From Mariannaea sp. PMI_226 (Eukaryota; Ascomycota; Sordariomycetes; Hypocreales; Nectriaceae), in contig JANFOG010000006.1 in the NCBI GenBank assembly GCA_024336345.1, forward strand, positions 1,426,001 through 1,490,000: a stretch of DNA of 64,000 bases, given 5' to 3'. Under the pieces are notes generated by a model. The model saw only the letters and a program-made list of their open reading frames with translations. It was not told the DNA's origin and made no database searches. Below, piece after piece: positions 11,153-24,188 of this stretch (position 1 is its first letter; the number at the start of each line of letters is the position of its first letter). A program made the translations under genes and the position numbers.

Positions 11153-12781
11153 ATGCCAGACCCTCACTTCTCCGAACTCATCCTACCCCAGAACGAGCAG
11201 CCATCCATGTCCCAGCTGCTCAGCTCTCTCAAGCGCACCACTCTCACCATCCACAACCGCTTGAGCAGCATCCGCACCGATGCAGCCTTTGTCTCACACG
11301 TCGCTCAGGCCTACCGCCCCCGGCCTCTGGTTGCCAATGAGCGGTGCGGGAGCTGGTATATCCATCCGGACGACAAGACGGCCAGTGCGTACTTCAAGAG
11401 CACGGATGGTCATGAGCGTGCGTGGAAGTTCAGCACCAGGAGGCTGAATTTGCATCTGGTGCAGATGATTGAGGACAATGATGGGTATGTTGCCATATTG
11501 CTGTGAAATCTTGGGGTTTTTCTTGTTCCTGTTGTTTTCTTTCCCTGTTCTTGGTCCTCGAATCTATCACTGAAACTAGTAGTGGTCGAGGTTTTTTTTT
11601 TTTCCGTTTCATCATGAGACCCAAATAGCTAATGTGAGGAAATCTATAGCATCATCGTCGTAGACTCTACCCGCCGAGGCAAACGTAAGTTTTCTCTGCC
11701 TCGTATACACATTCAAACTCAGGAAGAAAACACCAGTTAACCGTTTTTGTTTCCAGGTATGCCGGATGCCCTCTCCACCACTCTGCCCATCTGGTGCACT
11801 GTTCTAAACATGGCCCTCCTCCCCTCTCACCCCTCATCCCCAACTCTCCATCTTCCCCCCTTCCTCCCCGCCTCCAACCACGCACAGATAACCGCTTTGC
11901 TTCCCCAGTTCCTGTCCTCCCTCCAAGCACTCAACCTCAACCTCCCCACGTGCCTCACCAAGCCCCTGCGCCCCGTCTGGGTGACGCCAGAGTCGTCCCT
12001 CCCGGAAGGTGAGGCCACCGGCTCGGCGCCCATATTCGACGACTTTCGACCCGTGATTTGCTGCACGGCCAGTCGCCGTGTCGTTGGAAGCGAAATGGAT
12101 GAAGGAGGGTACATCCAGGGGGCCGGGGATGACACGGAAAACTGGGCTCATGGGCTTACACCGCCCGTGTTCTGGGACCACGTCGACCAACTCATTGCCG
12201 CCGCGGAAGCAGACCTCACCGACCTCATTTCCAAACTAACGAGCGATCGCCGCAGCGCGGAATCCGAATCAAAAGCTAAATCCAGCCCTCGAAAGGATCT
12301 CACTCGACACATTGCCGTGTGCCCCTTACCCCTAGAAGACTCAGCTGAAGACCCCGGTGAGTGCCACATTGCTCTCACGCCAGAAACAACGCCCAAGGAG
12401 TCATGGATCAAGTCACCGACTCACCTGCAAGTCGGTCTGGGGAAGAGCAAGGCAGCTAGTAGAAATTTGCGGTCTGCTCTTCCCGAGATTTGCGATTTCG
12501 CGTCCAGTTACCTGTCGAGGACGGCCAACACAACATCCCCCGGCCGAATCATCGTTGCATGCGAATCGGGTAGGGAGTTGTCTGTTGGCGTCGCGCTAGC
12601 TCTTTGCTGCTATCTTTTCGATGGGGAGGGTAAATTTCATGAGCCATCGCCGGAGACTTGTTACACTAAGACGCTCATCAAGTCGCGACTTGGGTCCATC
12701 ATGACAGTGTACCCAGAAGCCAACCCCAGCCGATCCACCTTACAGAGTGTCAATAGCTTTCTCATGGACTGGCACAAGTGA
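11153..12781 (+). CDS. RIT1: tRNA A64-2'-O-ribosylphosphate transferase (Rit1)
   Basis: Three exons, 11153-11484, 11650-11684 and 11757-12781, total 463 residues. The 35-nt middle exon encodes GIIVVDSTRRGKR and restores a family-diagnostic block running into MPDALSTTLPIWC. Other recognisable blocks are RLSSIRTDAAFV, ANERCGSWYI, AYFKSTDGH and, near the C terminus, the loop VACESGRELSVG. Rit1 transfers phosphoribose from 5-phosphoribosyl-1-pyrophosphate to position 64 of initiator tRNA-Met in fungi and plants, preventing its use in elongation. The protein is soluble with no targeting signal seen. It is convergent with the HAD phosphatase gene; the two stops are 154 bp apart. Identification is strong because this family is distinctive. 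Confidence 0.93.
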
Positions 12782-12935
12782 GAATGAAAATCGTCTCATT
12801 TTCATTATTCCATCTTCTTTATGTCTATCTTTTTCTTACATACAAGCTCCCAAAAAGGCTCTACGTGTTTCCACCTCTACTCTTGAGCTGGGGATAGGCA
12901 GTCGTGTGTGAAAGTGGATGACACTCTCATCTATT

Positions 12936-13738
12936 TTAAACCTCACCAGCTTTGATCTTCTTGAGGATTTCAGGGAATTCGACCCACTCCTGCATGATAA
13001 TGACAGCTCCAGCGTTCCTCAGGACCTCCTCCATCTCAGCCTTCTTCTCGTCGGGGTAAGGGCCAACGTATCCTACAACCGTGATACCAGCACGAGTGCC
13101 GCTCAGGGTGCCACTCCTGCTGTCCTCAATTGCAACGCACTCCTCAGGCTTCTTGCCGAGGGTCTTCATGGCATGTAGGTAGATGGCGGGATCGGGCTTG
13201 CTCGTGGGTGTCTCGAGACTGGTGGCGGCGGAGAAGACGACGTCACCCTGGAAATACTTGTCCTGACCGACCTTCTCAATGGAGGCGCGGACACGACGAA
13301 GAGCGGAAGAAGAAACGACGGAGAGGAGGTATTCCTCGGACGCAGCGAGCCTCTCGAGCTCGTCGTCAACGCCAGGGCAGGGTCGGAGAGCTTCCTTGAG
13401 CTTGGCAATGACGGCGTCTTCCTCGGCGAGGACATACTTCTCCATGTCTTGAGGGGAAATCTCAATGCCATAACGAGATTGGAGAGAGGTGAGCATGCCA
13501 CGGAAATTCTGACCCACAAACTCAACAATGAGGGTCTCGCCCGTGAAGTGGATGTCGAGGCCGCGCTCGGCGCAGATCTCGTTGATAAGTCCAGCACAAG
13601 CCTCGAAGGCGAGCTCCTCCGAGAGGACGAGTGTGTTGTCACAGTCGAAGAGAAGAGCAGTAATCTATAGAATGTAAGACAATTTGTACAGTAAAGACTT
13701 TGGGGCGGTAAGAGGGCCGGATCTCTCACCTCAGGCAT
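12936..13738 (-). CDS. HAD-superfamily phosphatase (beta-phosphoglucomutase/phosphoglycolate-like)
   Basis: Exon 1 (13738-13730) encodes just MPE; after a 65-nt intron, exon 2 (13664-12936) completes a 245-residue protein. HAD motif I is FDCDNTL with Asp10 as nucleophile and Asp12 as acid/base. Motif II is the SSSALRRV stretch, motif III Lys in TSKPDPAIY, and motif IV EDSRSG. The helical cap lies between motifs I and II, as in subfamily IA enzymes acting on small phosphorylated sugars or glycolate. No organelle signal is visible. The substrate cannot be told from sequence. Neighbours (RIT1, DnaJ) give no functional hint. Confidence 0.85.
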
Positions 13739-15913
13739 GTTGATGGCGGTGACGAGAGTCTTATCGGTTTAGACGTAGTAGTAATAGAAGGGTTTGGAGC
13801 GACCACAGGCACGGGGAGGCTGTGGAGAAACGTGGGTAAGGACGAGTTGTTCTTTTGAAGAAGAGAGAGGATTGACGAGAGAAGAAAAGAAAAGTAAAAG
13901 TAGGTGAGAGAAAGGGAGCAGGAACAGACGATTAAAAAGGAGTGAGTGAGAGGTAACAAATAAAAGCAAGGGCAGGCACAGGTAGGTGCGGGTACGGGGG
14001 GGGGGAGGAAGGAGGGACAGGAGCTCAAGGCTGGGTCTTGCAAGCTTTGGATGCAGGCAGGTACGACCAACCTGAGATGTAAGACACCCCCCCTCCACCC
14101 TCCTTCCACCTGTAAAATTGTTGGGTGAACAACGGGCAAGACAACGCGAAGAGGGGAGGGAGGGACGAGCAGAGTGTCAGTGTGTGTCACCGTCTTTATT
14201 GCAGCCGAAAATCACTCAGGTTACATTTATGGCATTTCCCGGTCCATGATGCTCAACTTGAATCGCACGCCTCGTTGCAGCCGTCCGTGCCATGCCGTCT
14301 GGCCGAGCTTCAATCCTGTTCTCTTTCTCGTGAAGCAGAGCTTCCCTGCGGAGTTGGCTGGCCAAGAAATCACCTTGGAAGGAAAATAGCACGTGTAAAC
14401 ACAGCGCTTCCACACCTGGTGCAGCACGTAGGTACAGTGGGTGGTTAGGGGACCTGTCCGTCATTCCCTTCTGCCCCTCTGCCCCTCTGCCCCTCCCCCT
14501 CCCCCTCCTTCTTCTTCCTGCTCTTCCTCCCCTCCTTCCGACCTCTCAGTGTCGTCATCACTGCAAGCTACAAGGGAGCTAATGTTGAACCCACCAACCA
14601 CCCAATAGCCCTATCGCTCGTGTGCAATGCAGTGATTATGAACGGATGCCTACCAGCCAAACAGACACACCAATGCTTATGCATAAATTGACAGGGAGCT
14701 GCTTTTCTCCATGTTTTGTTTAGATCAAAGGGATGTTAGCCTTCTGCATCAGCCCAGAACTGCTACCGCATGGCTGCTCAAAACACACAGTTGACACACG
14801 ACCGCGGAGCATATCCGTTAAGTTACATCCTGGGCACCTCATGTTGGGGGGAAAAGCGACTGGAAAACCCGTTGTCCTTCCCACCGGCCGGCCCGCTTGG
14901 CCTTCCCGTATCTTAGCGCTCTCTCTGGCCTTGGCTCTGTCCGATATCTTTGCTTAAATTAAAGGCCTCAGTGACCAGCCCGGCCAATTCGGCGGTACTC
15001 TGGTCGTATAGTCAGCTCCTCCGTTTCGAGAGATATATGTAACGCTGCATCTTTTCATGCTTGAGCAAGTCCGCCGTGAAAATGGGCTTGAACCCAAGAC
15101 GAGAACCGTTGTTTCTCGCCTAGCTTTAGTGTCTCGGCGTGGGTCGGTTATGTCGATCCGATAAACAACCCAACTGTAGTAGTGCATCGGGGCAGCCCAC
15201 CATCTCACCCGTAGCCCACACAATTACAGTGTCTGAGAAACCAATGATCCTCAGATTAAGCAGTTTGCGATGCCAACAGGTAGACACTTCACATTGTAAG
15301 TTTCTTTCATCAGAAGGGCTACCTAACCAAGGCACGACTGCTATTTGAAACGGTGATCGGCTTCCTTAGACCAAGCTACTATTCCCAAATTGGCTTGAAA
15401 GGTTAGTAAAACTATTTGAATATGCAATGATCATTATTTACGTATGTAGGTGCCCATTGAAGATGTGATTTTAATTGAATAAATACCTAGAAATAACCTG
15501 GGCGGATATCAAAGTCCTACTACCCCATTTCTACAACATAAAGTACCGTCTTCTGCTGCCTCAACATTCATTCCTTCAGTGTTGCCATCATTCATTATTC
15601 ATATCCCTCCCTAACGCCAATAAAAAAACGAGAATTTCCTCCAGAAGAGCACACACTACACAACGATATGGCTTCCTAAACAGAATTGTGCGCAAGACTG
15701 GATCCGACTATCCTTCGAATCTCGCTTCCTGTTGAATATACGTTCTAGCCAAAGCACACGTCTGACAGATGCAGCCGAGATGTGTGTCTTGCTGGCTGTC
15801 GGGGGAACGGCCCGCCTATTCCAACGATATCGGGGACCAGCCTGTGCTCCCCGCCACGCTATGCCGCAGGAATTGGCCAGGAGTCGAAGTTCGTAAGGGT
15901 GTCAAGTCTGCCT
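13739..15913. other. Long intergenic region with polypyrimidine/purine tracts
   Basis: No exon is supported in this 2.2-kb stretch. It contains the purine-rich upstream region of the HAD gene (13840-14020, pyrimidine-rich on the transcribed strand), a polypyrimidine tract at 14462-14540 that includes three tandem CCCCTCTG-like units, and the 3' flank of the DnaJ gene. Open frames here are short and lack conserved features. Confidence 0.4.
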
Positions 15914-17343
15914 TTACAGGATTTCTTTCAACTTCTGCTTCTGAGCTGCAGTCAACGACGTGGGGAAGTTGATCTTATATCGAATAACGAAGTCGCCGCG
16001 ATGCCCAGGCTTCTTGGATATTGGCATTCCCAGCCCGGGAAAACGTTCCTCACTATTAGGTTGAGTAGGGCCACCCTTATCCAAGTTTAATTGACGTCCA
16101 TCGATCGTCGTCACTGTTCGCTTCCAGCCAGTGAGGGCCTCCTTGAGGTCCAAGGTGACGGTATGGACAATATCATTGTCTTCGCGCTTGAACAGGATAT
16201 GCTCTTTCTGCATTGAGTGGTTAGCCGAATATTTCATACCAGGGGTAACAACACAACACCAAGACAGGTTCACTCACCTCTTCAACAATAAAATGAAGAT
16301 CTTGACGACCACCTTCAACCTGATCGCCAACACCGTTGAACTTAATTTTTGAGCCCTTTTTCAAACCGGGCTTGATAGGGACTTCAAGGATCTGATCCGT
16401 CTGCACCCGTTTTCCAGATTCGTCATATGTCTTACGCTTAATCTTCATTTTCTTCGTGACGCCGCTGAATAGTTCCTCAAGCGACAATGGCAGTGCTCGC
16501 TCAACTGTGGTGATCTCAGGGGTAGACTCCCGGCCTCGTGGTTCAGGATCAAAGCCGGACGATCTCATCCTTGAACTACGGCCGCCACGGGGGCCGCCAC
16601 CGGAGAAGGAGGAGAAAATATTGGGAACCCCTTCAGCGTCGCCATGCATGCCTCCAGCACCACCGTGGGAGCGCATGAACTCAGTGAAAATGTCCTCGGG
16701 ATTGTTGAAGTTGAAGGCACCACCATTACCAGTGCTGAAATGGAACGTTCGCGAGCCTCCGCTAGGACCGCCCTCAAAGTTGAACCCGCCGAATTCGGGC
16801 GGTACACCTCCAGCGAAGGGGTTACTGCCACCATCAGGAGGTGGCGCTCCACCGCCCCGGAGCAGAAACTCAAGGCCATACTGGTCGTAGATTTTGCGTT
16901 TTTCGGGGTCGGAGAGGATCTCGTAGGCTTGGGATGCTTCTTTGAACTTCTCGGCGGCATCTGGATTATCTTTGTTCTTGTCGGGATGCCACTTTAGAGC
17001 AGCTTTCCTATTCCACGTCGTTAGTTAGGGTACGTTCAGATAGGTCGTGGAACGAGGGGTAACAATCAAGACCACAAAACAAAAGGGGACTACCAATTGT
17101 ATGAATGACCAAGGAGGTAGATGAAAGAGAGAGATAAGAAAAAAAGCTATGTTGGAGAAAAGAGAATGGAATAACGATGATCTAGTGGGCTGTATAATAT
17201 CACCGCTCTCTTGAATTGGTAATTGGCACGTTGGTCAGGAGTAAGGAAGCATACTGAACCTACCTGTAGCCTTTCTTGATCTCGTCCTGAGTTGCCTCAG
17301 GTTTGACATTGATGATGTCGTAGAGTTTGGTTTCTTTGACCAT
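15914..17343 (-). CDS. Type II DnaJ/Hsp40 co-chaperone (Sis1/DNAJB1-like)
   Basis: Exons 17343-17264, 17007-16278 and 16207-15914 give 367 residues. The J domain starts at residue 5 and carries HPD at 34-36, the Hsp70-stimulating motif; a 256-nt intron, long for this window, interrupts helix II. A Gly/Phe-rich region follows, then two C-terminal beta-sandwich substrate domains (for example [20 protein letters not shown] and ITFP-type [13 protein letters not shown]) and a short C-terminal dimerisation tail. There is no zinc-finger CxxCxGxG repeat, which makes it type II rather than type I. Sis1-class proteins work with cytosolic/nuclear Hsp70 in protein folding and translation initiation. The gene is well supported. 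Confidence 0.93.
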
Positions 17344-20300
17344 GATTGCGAGACAAAGTCAAACGTTTTTTGGAGGGGAAAGGAAAAGCAGGCGGGGTCG
17401 AAGATGTGTGATGCAAACAATAGAGGCCCGTTTTCGGTTATGTAAGTCCTGCAGTTGGCAGCAAAAGCCACGCCAGTTCAAGGCGCAAGTCGTGCTTCTG
17501 TTTGTTTGTCGGTAGAATGAAGCGCAAGTGAAACAAACGAGTCAAAAGTGAGAATGAGGACAGGAGAAGTGGATTTAATTTTGAAAGGTGAAGGGAAAAA
17601 AAAAAGAAGAAGAAGTTGGACAACGCGAGGGCGGAGACAACGAGGGTGCGTGATATGGTTGCATGCGACTGGAACATGGACTGCTTGATCCCCAATGGAC
17701 TCTGGACTATGGGTCCTGTCAAGCCCAGTGACGTGCTAGGTAGGTTTTACGGTCCGTGAGAATCAATGCTACAGGGCATAGCGGCACGGGAGCACACCAT
17801 TTCCAGAGGAAACTGGAATCTGCTAGGAGGGGCTAGAGAGCTAAATACTGGGGCCCCGTAGGAGCTTGTAGAAGCTTCGGTGAGCCACCTCCACCATCTT
17901 GGGTACCTATCAACCAGGACACGACGGATGAGGAGGTACCTTGGGTACGTTCTGCTCGGTACCAACAAAGAAAGGAAAGTAGGCAGAAAACTGCCCAGGT
18001 GCCTATGTACCTTCAATCCTATGGCTGCGTTCCACTCGCATGCTTGGAGCTGGCAAAACTTGGACGGTTGTTATCATTAGACGACGATCGAGCATGGCCT
18101 GACTGGTTGATCGCTACTTAACCCTGTTCCCAACCGCCAGTACAAGCACCTCATGATCAACCTCTTCAAGTCCCTACTGTAACTAATCGCATGATAAAGC
18201 TCGGGTACTTTCCATACTTGCGTTACAGCAGTACAAGTGAACACACCACCTTGCCCTCCCTCCCACATCGCCAGCCGTAGCACCTAGATCTCTCAATCTC
18301 AACATTCCCATCTACGCATGTTATGACGCAGTCGGCTTGAGTATTGTACTCTTAAACTGCCAACGCCCTAATGGGACCCGAGAACGCGCACACGCACACA
18401 CATGTACACATTCACATTTAAAAAATAACACAATCAGGTTTTTATTTGTCCATGTCCTTATGCTTGGGCTCTGGTTCGTTCAAGTTCTTTGATTGTTACC
18501 CGATGGGGCAAGGATGACAAGGGCTCTGAGCTTGTGGGTCTGTCCCAGATGACCTATGACGATGACGATGGCGGGGTCATGCCCAGACATGGGAGCTTCA
18601 AGCCTTTCCCACCATCAACTCAGGCCGCTTGCGGTCATGAAAACGAACTGACAGAACAAACGTAATCTAGTTATTTTTCTCTCACATTATCTTAGCCCCT
18701 CAATCGAAAATTAATTAACTTAAGCCACTAACTAACCCAGAAGTTGCCGCTAGGCTTACTCGTTTTGACGTTCCCCTACCCTAGGTAAGTAGGTATCCTA
18801 CCTAGTCTTACCCATGCATTAAGCAGCATGACTTGGACAAAGTATTCTCTGACCATTTTCGTACATCTGGTGTTGCAAAACCCCTGCTAGATTTCGAACC
18901 TTCTAGAACTTGCTGTGATCGTATTTCATATATTTGCAAAGAATCTTCATCAGATAACCCATTTCCTGGGAATCAAATTGACCACGGATATGTAGAAATC
19001 ATATACATCGAGCATGAAAGAGGGGATTTTAATCACATATGAGTACGAGGTGGAAAGATTCATTTGTACCCTAGGTACTTTATATGTCCCAACTGATTAT
19101 TCCCACTTATTTAAGCATCAATGTATCCTAACACGCCAAAGGTGAAAAGAAATTCGCGAAGAACGAAAAAAAAAGAAAACGAAAACAGCCTGCCCAATGT
19201 TATGCTCGGGATTCCTTAGTTTCTGCGCCGAAATTTCAAATTTAAATAATATGATCAAACATTGCTAAGATCTTCTGGGTGATCAATGGACAACAATCAT
19301 ATTAATACGCTGTGATGCGATATAACTCACTGCTCAAGCGTATTTCACCACAGCAATGTTATGCTTAAACAAAGCGACCTCACTACCTTGTGTTGTCTGT
19401 ATATCGCGTTCAACTGGGTGAAATATGGAAAGAATGAAGAAATAAATGCCCATTACGACAAGAAATCACGTCAAATTCTCTTTTTAAGCCACACAAAGGA
19501 AGTATTCCGTCGACCGTTTCACCACAACCTGACAACGAACAATGTCACTGTCGTGCTGGGTGGTATAGTCGAACTCACTTGGGAGAGTGGCTAGTCTATG
19601 TTCTACGCATTGATTTCAGTTGCTTCCCATTGTACATACTTGCATATGCTTCATACCGCATGATTGTTTCGCTGTGGGCTGGAGCTGCCATCATGCTAAA
19701 CCACCGGCGGCACTGTTGACGTATAGCATTGAACATGAGACAAGCAACGGGACGGACTCACAGTGACCTCGATTAATGTTAATCATCATTAAACTGAAGC
19801 ACATTCGATGCACGCATCACGAAAGATTCCAGTCGGAACATGCTCCTCAAAAAGTGCAGTCCAATCACAAGCCAGCCATCAAAACATTTCCCCCTCTACC
19901 AAAGCTCATGAGGTGCACAGGGCACAGCACGTGTAAGCTTTCGCCGATACAGTTTAGCCTCGATTACCTATCTTATCGTGAGCGCTAACGACTTGTGGTA
20001 CATACAGCAATAATGTACCTGTAGAATACACCTTCTTGATCTTACGCTTGCCTTTCCATCACCACCTCTCAAGCTCCTCCACTTCGGTAACTAACGCATC
20101 GCCAGCTGGAGGAGGTTGAGGAGCATCATGTTCAACTAATATCGAGTTTCTCAACTATTTTTTTTTCTTCAGGGATTTGATTACACCTCTCCTCATTTCT
20201 AGACCAGGGTGTCCTCCAGCCGCGCATTTTACCCTCGATCTCCGCTTCCACGCCTTAGCGGGCACTCCCGCTGCTGTCTGTGACCTCACCAGACGTCCAT

Positions 20301-20392
20301 TACCAGTTTCAACCTGAACGTCGACATTCTCAACAATCTCGGAAGCCTTTCCCTACACAACTTTAACCAGCGCGCTTCCCGTTGCGGATACT
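17344..20392. other. Three-kilobase gene-poor region
   Basis: This holds the DnaJ promoter (17344-17700) and the pyrimidine-rich leader of the UBA/UIM gene (20040-20392). Between them I find no gene. TACCTAGGTA-like palindromic patches occur at 17925-17950 and 18775-18815, and a short CA-rich tract at 18385-18415. A minus-strand frame near 18600-18670 reads like a coding C terminus (ending RPELMVGKA) but could not be joined to upstream exons. The 18650-19400 part is AT-rich. Confidence 0.4.
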
Positions 20393-23300
20393 ATGGCATC
20401 TATGGATCCCTCCGAAGATGAGATCTCGCAGGTCATTGAAGTCGCAGGCATCAGTCCTGTCGACGACCGCAGTCTCGTTATCCAGGCACTCAAGGTTCGC
20501 TACTCGTCAACTCGAGCGGTATCTTGTTCAACATCGGAACCCTTCGCTGACGCAGACTTCACAGAGCAATAACCGCAGTGTTGAGGCTGTTGTAATGCAG
20601 TGGTTCGATAACCCCGAAAGCGTACGAATCCTATACAACCCGGATGGGTAGAAAACCTGCTCAACTGCTGCAGTTCAGACAAAAGTATCAGATGACCTGG
20701 GATGACTCCATGTTCGCAGCCGACCGAGACGGCGGTAACAACAACGCTGGCATATGTTTGTACTCTGTCACCAAATCCAACCCCCCCGCCTCATGATGGC
20801 TGACTAGGTAGCCTTTCATATCGAATCACCCGGTCACAATGATATTATCCAAGGCGTGACACCTCCACCGGATTCATATGCTCCAGGAGCTCCGTCGAGG
20901 CCTCCCTCTCGCACGAATAGCCGATCGCCTCTTGGTAGGATGGTAGACTGGACTGCGGAATCCGCGACCGGTATTACAACCCCCCTGAACAATCCCTGAC
21001 CGTCTAACACGTTGCCTAGGAATGCCAAACAGCCAAGCCCAAGAAGACGAGGACATGCAACGAGCTCTTCGTGAATCTGCCCAGGAAGCAGGAATCACGA
21101 TGGATGAAACCGAGCCAAGCGGTCTAGAAGCCTCAGCGTCCGCTCCCTACTTCGGTCCTGCTAATAGAAATGACTACGACCAGGCTAACTGGGCATTGGT
21201 CCCTTTTGGCGAGCCCAAGCCCACACTAGGCAGTGTCCCCAAGCCGTCGTTAAGAAAGAGGACTCCTGGCGCCCCTGCTTTCTTAGTTAACAGCAACAAC
21301 GCGGCTGAGCACAGGTTAGGAAGCCTACTCACGATCTTGCATGAGATCCCCTTCTCCCGAAATATCCTATTAGACTTTGGTGCACCCGCGGCAACTTATG
21401 GCCATAACAGTGAATGGTGGAAAGGCCAAGAAATCCTCGCCCCTCAGGTTCTCGCAAGAATGCAAACTGGGCAGTTGCAGTGGGGGAAACACGAGCAGGA
21501 GAAGAGCGACTTCGAGGCGGAGTTGCATCGATTGATGGCCTTTCTTGACTCAACTGACCGAAGCTATGGAACTGCTGGCGTCTTGGCCGATTTGATTCCG
21601 TTTTCCAACTTAGGTGCTGAAAAGCAGTTCTATGAGATGCTCGGCGAAAGAGCGAACGAACAGACGAAACCGCTTGCCCAAGTTGCAGCGCTTGCTGAAA
21701 TCTACAATGACGGCCCGGGTTACGAGGAGGCCACGTTTGGCATCTTAGAAGTGGAGCATACGCGAAGCGAGTATAGCGATATCAAGACATTATACGAAGC
21801 ACTCGACCATGTCATGTGGAATGAATCTCTTGGGTGGCATGATATACATGAGGAGGCCAAGATGGCCATGTTTAAAGAGATGGGCGATGTTTTGGTCATA
21901 AAATTCGGCAGGGATGGACCCGAAGAGGCGATCGAGATTCCTGATGTCTTTTATCCCGAGAGATATCTACTGACGCGAAAAGCCGAAGCACGTCGGATAC
22001 AAATTGGATGGTGCAAGACCAAGAAGGATATGAGCAAGGTCGTGGCACAGCAGACTCGTATCCAACGCTGGAAAGATAATTGGAACAATCAAACTTTTGA
22101 CAAACGGGATCTGATAAAGAACGTCAATAATCAGTGGGTGGGCTACCAAGGCTATTTAGAGAGCCTGGCGCGATTTCAAGAAATGGAAAGATCGGGATTC
22201 GATACAGACAAGTACCCTGACTACCGGCTTGCACCTTGCAACATGGATGAGAAGTCCAAAGAGCAGTCTGATAAGGTCAACGACATGATCAAACTATCTG
22301 AGAAACTTCTGGCTGCCCTGGAAACCAGACTCCAAGGTGGGTGCCAATGGTTTTCTCCAGCCACAGTACGACGGGTGCTAATGATTAACAGGTCTTCGTG
22401 ATGATTTGGAACGTATCAAGGCTAGGCAAAGATTCCTAGGGAAACTTCTCACGGATCCAAATAAAGCGGGTCGCCCGGAGCCCATGACTTGCTCCAAGTA
22501 TCTACTCAGGGGAGTTGCAACATCGACGGACGTCATGTACATCTGTCGGCGGTCTGAAGCCAACTTGATAGAATTAGAAGATGAGCCCAGTGAGCCGCTG
22601 GACCAATGGTGGCGATTGGCCTTCACCCCGGATGAAGAGCAACCAGTCAAGGCTGAGGTAATAACGCAGATTTCGTGCCAAACTTTTGGGAATATGTGCT
22701 GACTGTTACCCCAGAAAGTCGGAATCGAGCAAGTGTTCCGGAATATGTGGGAGGAAACCAAAACTCCCCTGCTAGTTTATGCTACGGAAATGGCCTTGGA
22801 CATTCCATTGTCTCCGTTGACGAGCCAGCTCGAGAGATTCGTCAAGGCTGAGAATAAGGCATTCCGCCAAGAGTTGAATCAAGAAAAGACTGAGTCAAAC
22901 GAAACGAGACGTGCCACGTTTGTTGATCCGATTTCTCCCTCGAAGCGCAAGCATCGTTCCGATAGTGCCGACTCGATGGACAGTAACCGGGCGTCATTGG
23001 GAAGCGAAGATAGAGTGGGTCTCGAAAATCCCTTTTCCGATGAGCCAGATAGGGATATGGAAGAAATATCAGCACGCACGATAGAATTTGCGAGGAGCGC
23101 AAGTATAGATTCCGTCACAGGACGAGCCCCACACATGTCCAGTTGGGATCCTCCTTCGACAGGAACAACCTCAGCGACCATGCCATCTACTCCGAAAACA
23201 AATGCGGCAGGGGAAGACAAGAACCAGGAGGATGTCCAACTTATTGATATTCAGTCAGATTCGACTCAAACTATGACGCCTGGTACGGAACAACCTAAAG

Positions 23301-23416
23301 TGCCAGAAATGCAGGAGCGTTCACGACCCCCGTCGTTCATGACGCGTACGATGAAGGACTCCGGTAAAGAAGAAGTTATGGTTATGGACATGAACATGGA
23401 CATTGATGAGGACTAA
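20393..23416 (+). CDS. UBA/UIM protein resembling an inactive USP25/28-type deubiquitinase
   Basis: Seven exons (20393-20494, 20565-20621, 20674-20755, 20812-20970, 21020-22336, 22392-22657, 22715-23416) encode 894 residues with phases consistent throughout. The N terminus resembles a UBA fold (EDEISQVIEVAGISPVDDRS). A ubiquitin-interacting motif follows the fourth intron (EDEDMQRALRESAQEAG). The middle region lines up with the start of USP25/28 catalytic domains, but where those have a GNTCWF-type cysteine box this protein has VNSNNAAEHRLGS, and no His box is apparent. The C-terminal 200 residues are acidic, Ser/Thr-rich and probably disordered. Fungal proteins of this type are generally annotated as ubiquitin-interaction proteins. 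Ubiquitin binding is likely; protease activity is unlikely. The next gene is a Cdc34-type E2, though shared function is not shown. Confidence 0.75.
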
Positions 23417-24188
23417 GAGACGAAGTTATCGTGAATCAAACTCCCGTCTCTCAAACACCCAAAGTGGGCCTTGACCTGGAAGGCATCTTGAACTGCATAG
23501 GACAGGCATATATATCTTTGCATATCTTATTTTCAGAACTTGGTGCCATGATACTTGTGGGCGGGCAAGCGTGGTGTTTGGAATTATTCATCCCCTGTCA
23601 CACAGTTTAGTCTTACTCCACCAGGTCATGCGTGCATGGAGTTGCTTACATTCTATCATGGGGGGAAGCTGCTTCTCGCTATTTACCGGGCAGTAGTAGT
23701 ATTTTCGTGATCCTGCTGCAGCTCATGGAGAAATTGAATTGCGGCAACATGTCGTACAAGGCACTTCACGTAAGCGAGCTATTGTTGTATCACGTCTATA
23801 TTAACTGCGCAGCACACATAATGGTCTAACTTTTTGACCCAAGAGTGGCCCTCTTGCCCAATTCAAGGCGCCCTATTGGACGTTTCTATATAGAAAATAG
23901 AAGACCGCGAAAAGCCAGAGCCTCAATAAACCAATCGTCTCCCAAAAAGAGCAGGATGAAAAGAGAAAAAAGACCCAGTATGAAATACACCTATGCTCCT
24001 CCAGAAAACCCGATATTTGTGAAATAAACCTCTCCACCTTGCTCCTTTCGCCCAATGCCCATATCCATGGTCCTGGTTGGAATAGGTGCGCTCACTAACG
24101 CCGGAGTGTGTAAGACAACCAAACCCGCTATGCCATCAAACTGAAGTGATGAAAAAGGACAAAAGAAAAAGATGGTGCAAGCCTTCGT
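23417..24188. other. Convergent 3' flanks
   Basis: The region lies between the 3' ends of the UBA/UIM gene and the convergent Cdc34-type gene. No exon is seen. It presumably contains both 3' untranslated regions. Confidence 0.4.

Noticed and set aside
15071..15110. Minus-strand GGGTTCAAGCCC, resembling a tRNA T-loop
   Set aside because: The stem gives a 6-base loop instead of 7, and no other tRNA elements lie at the right distance.
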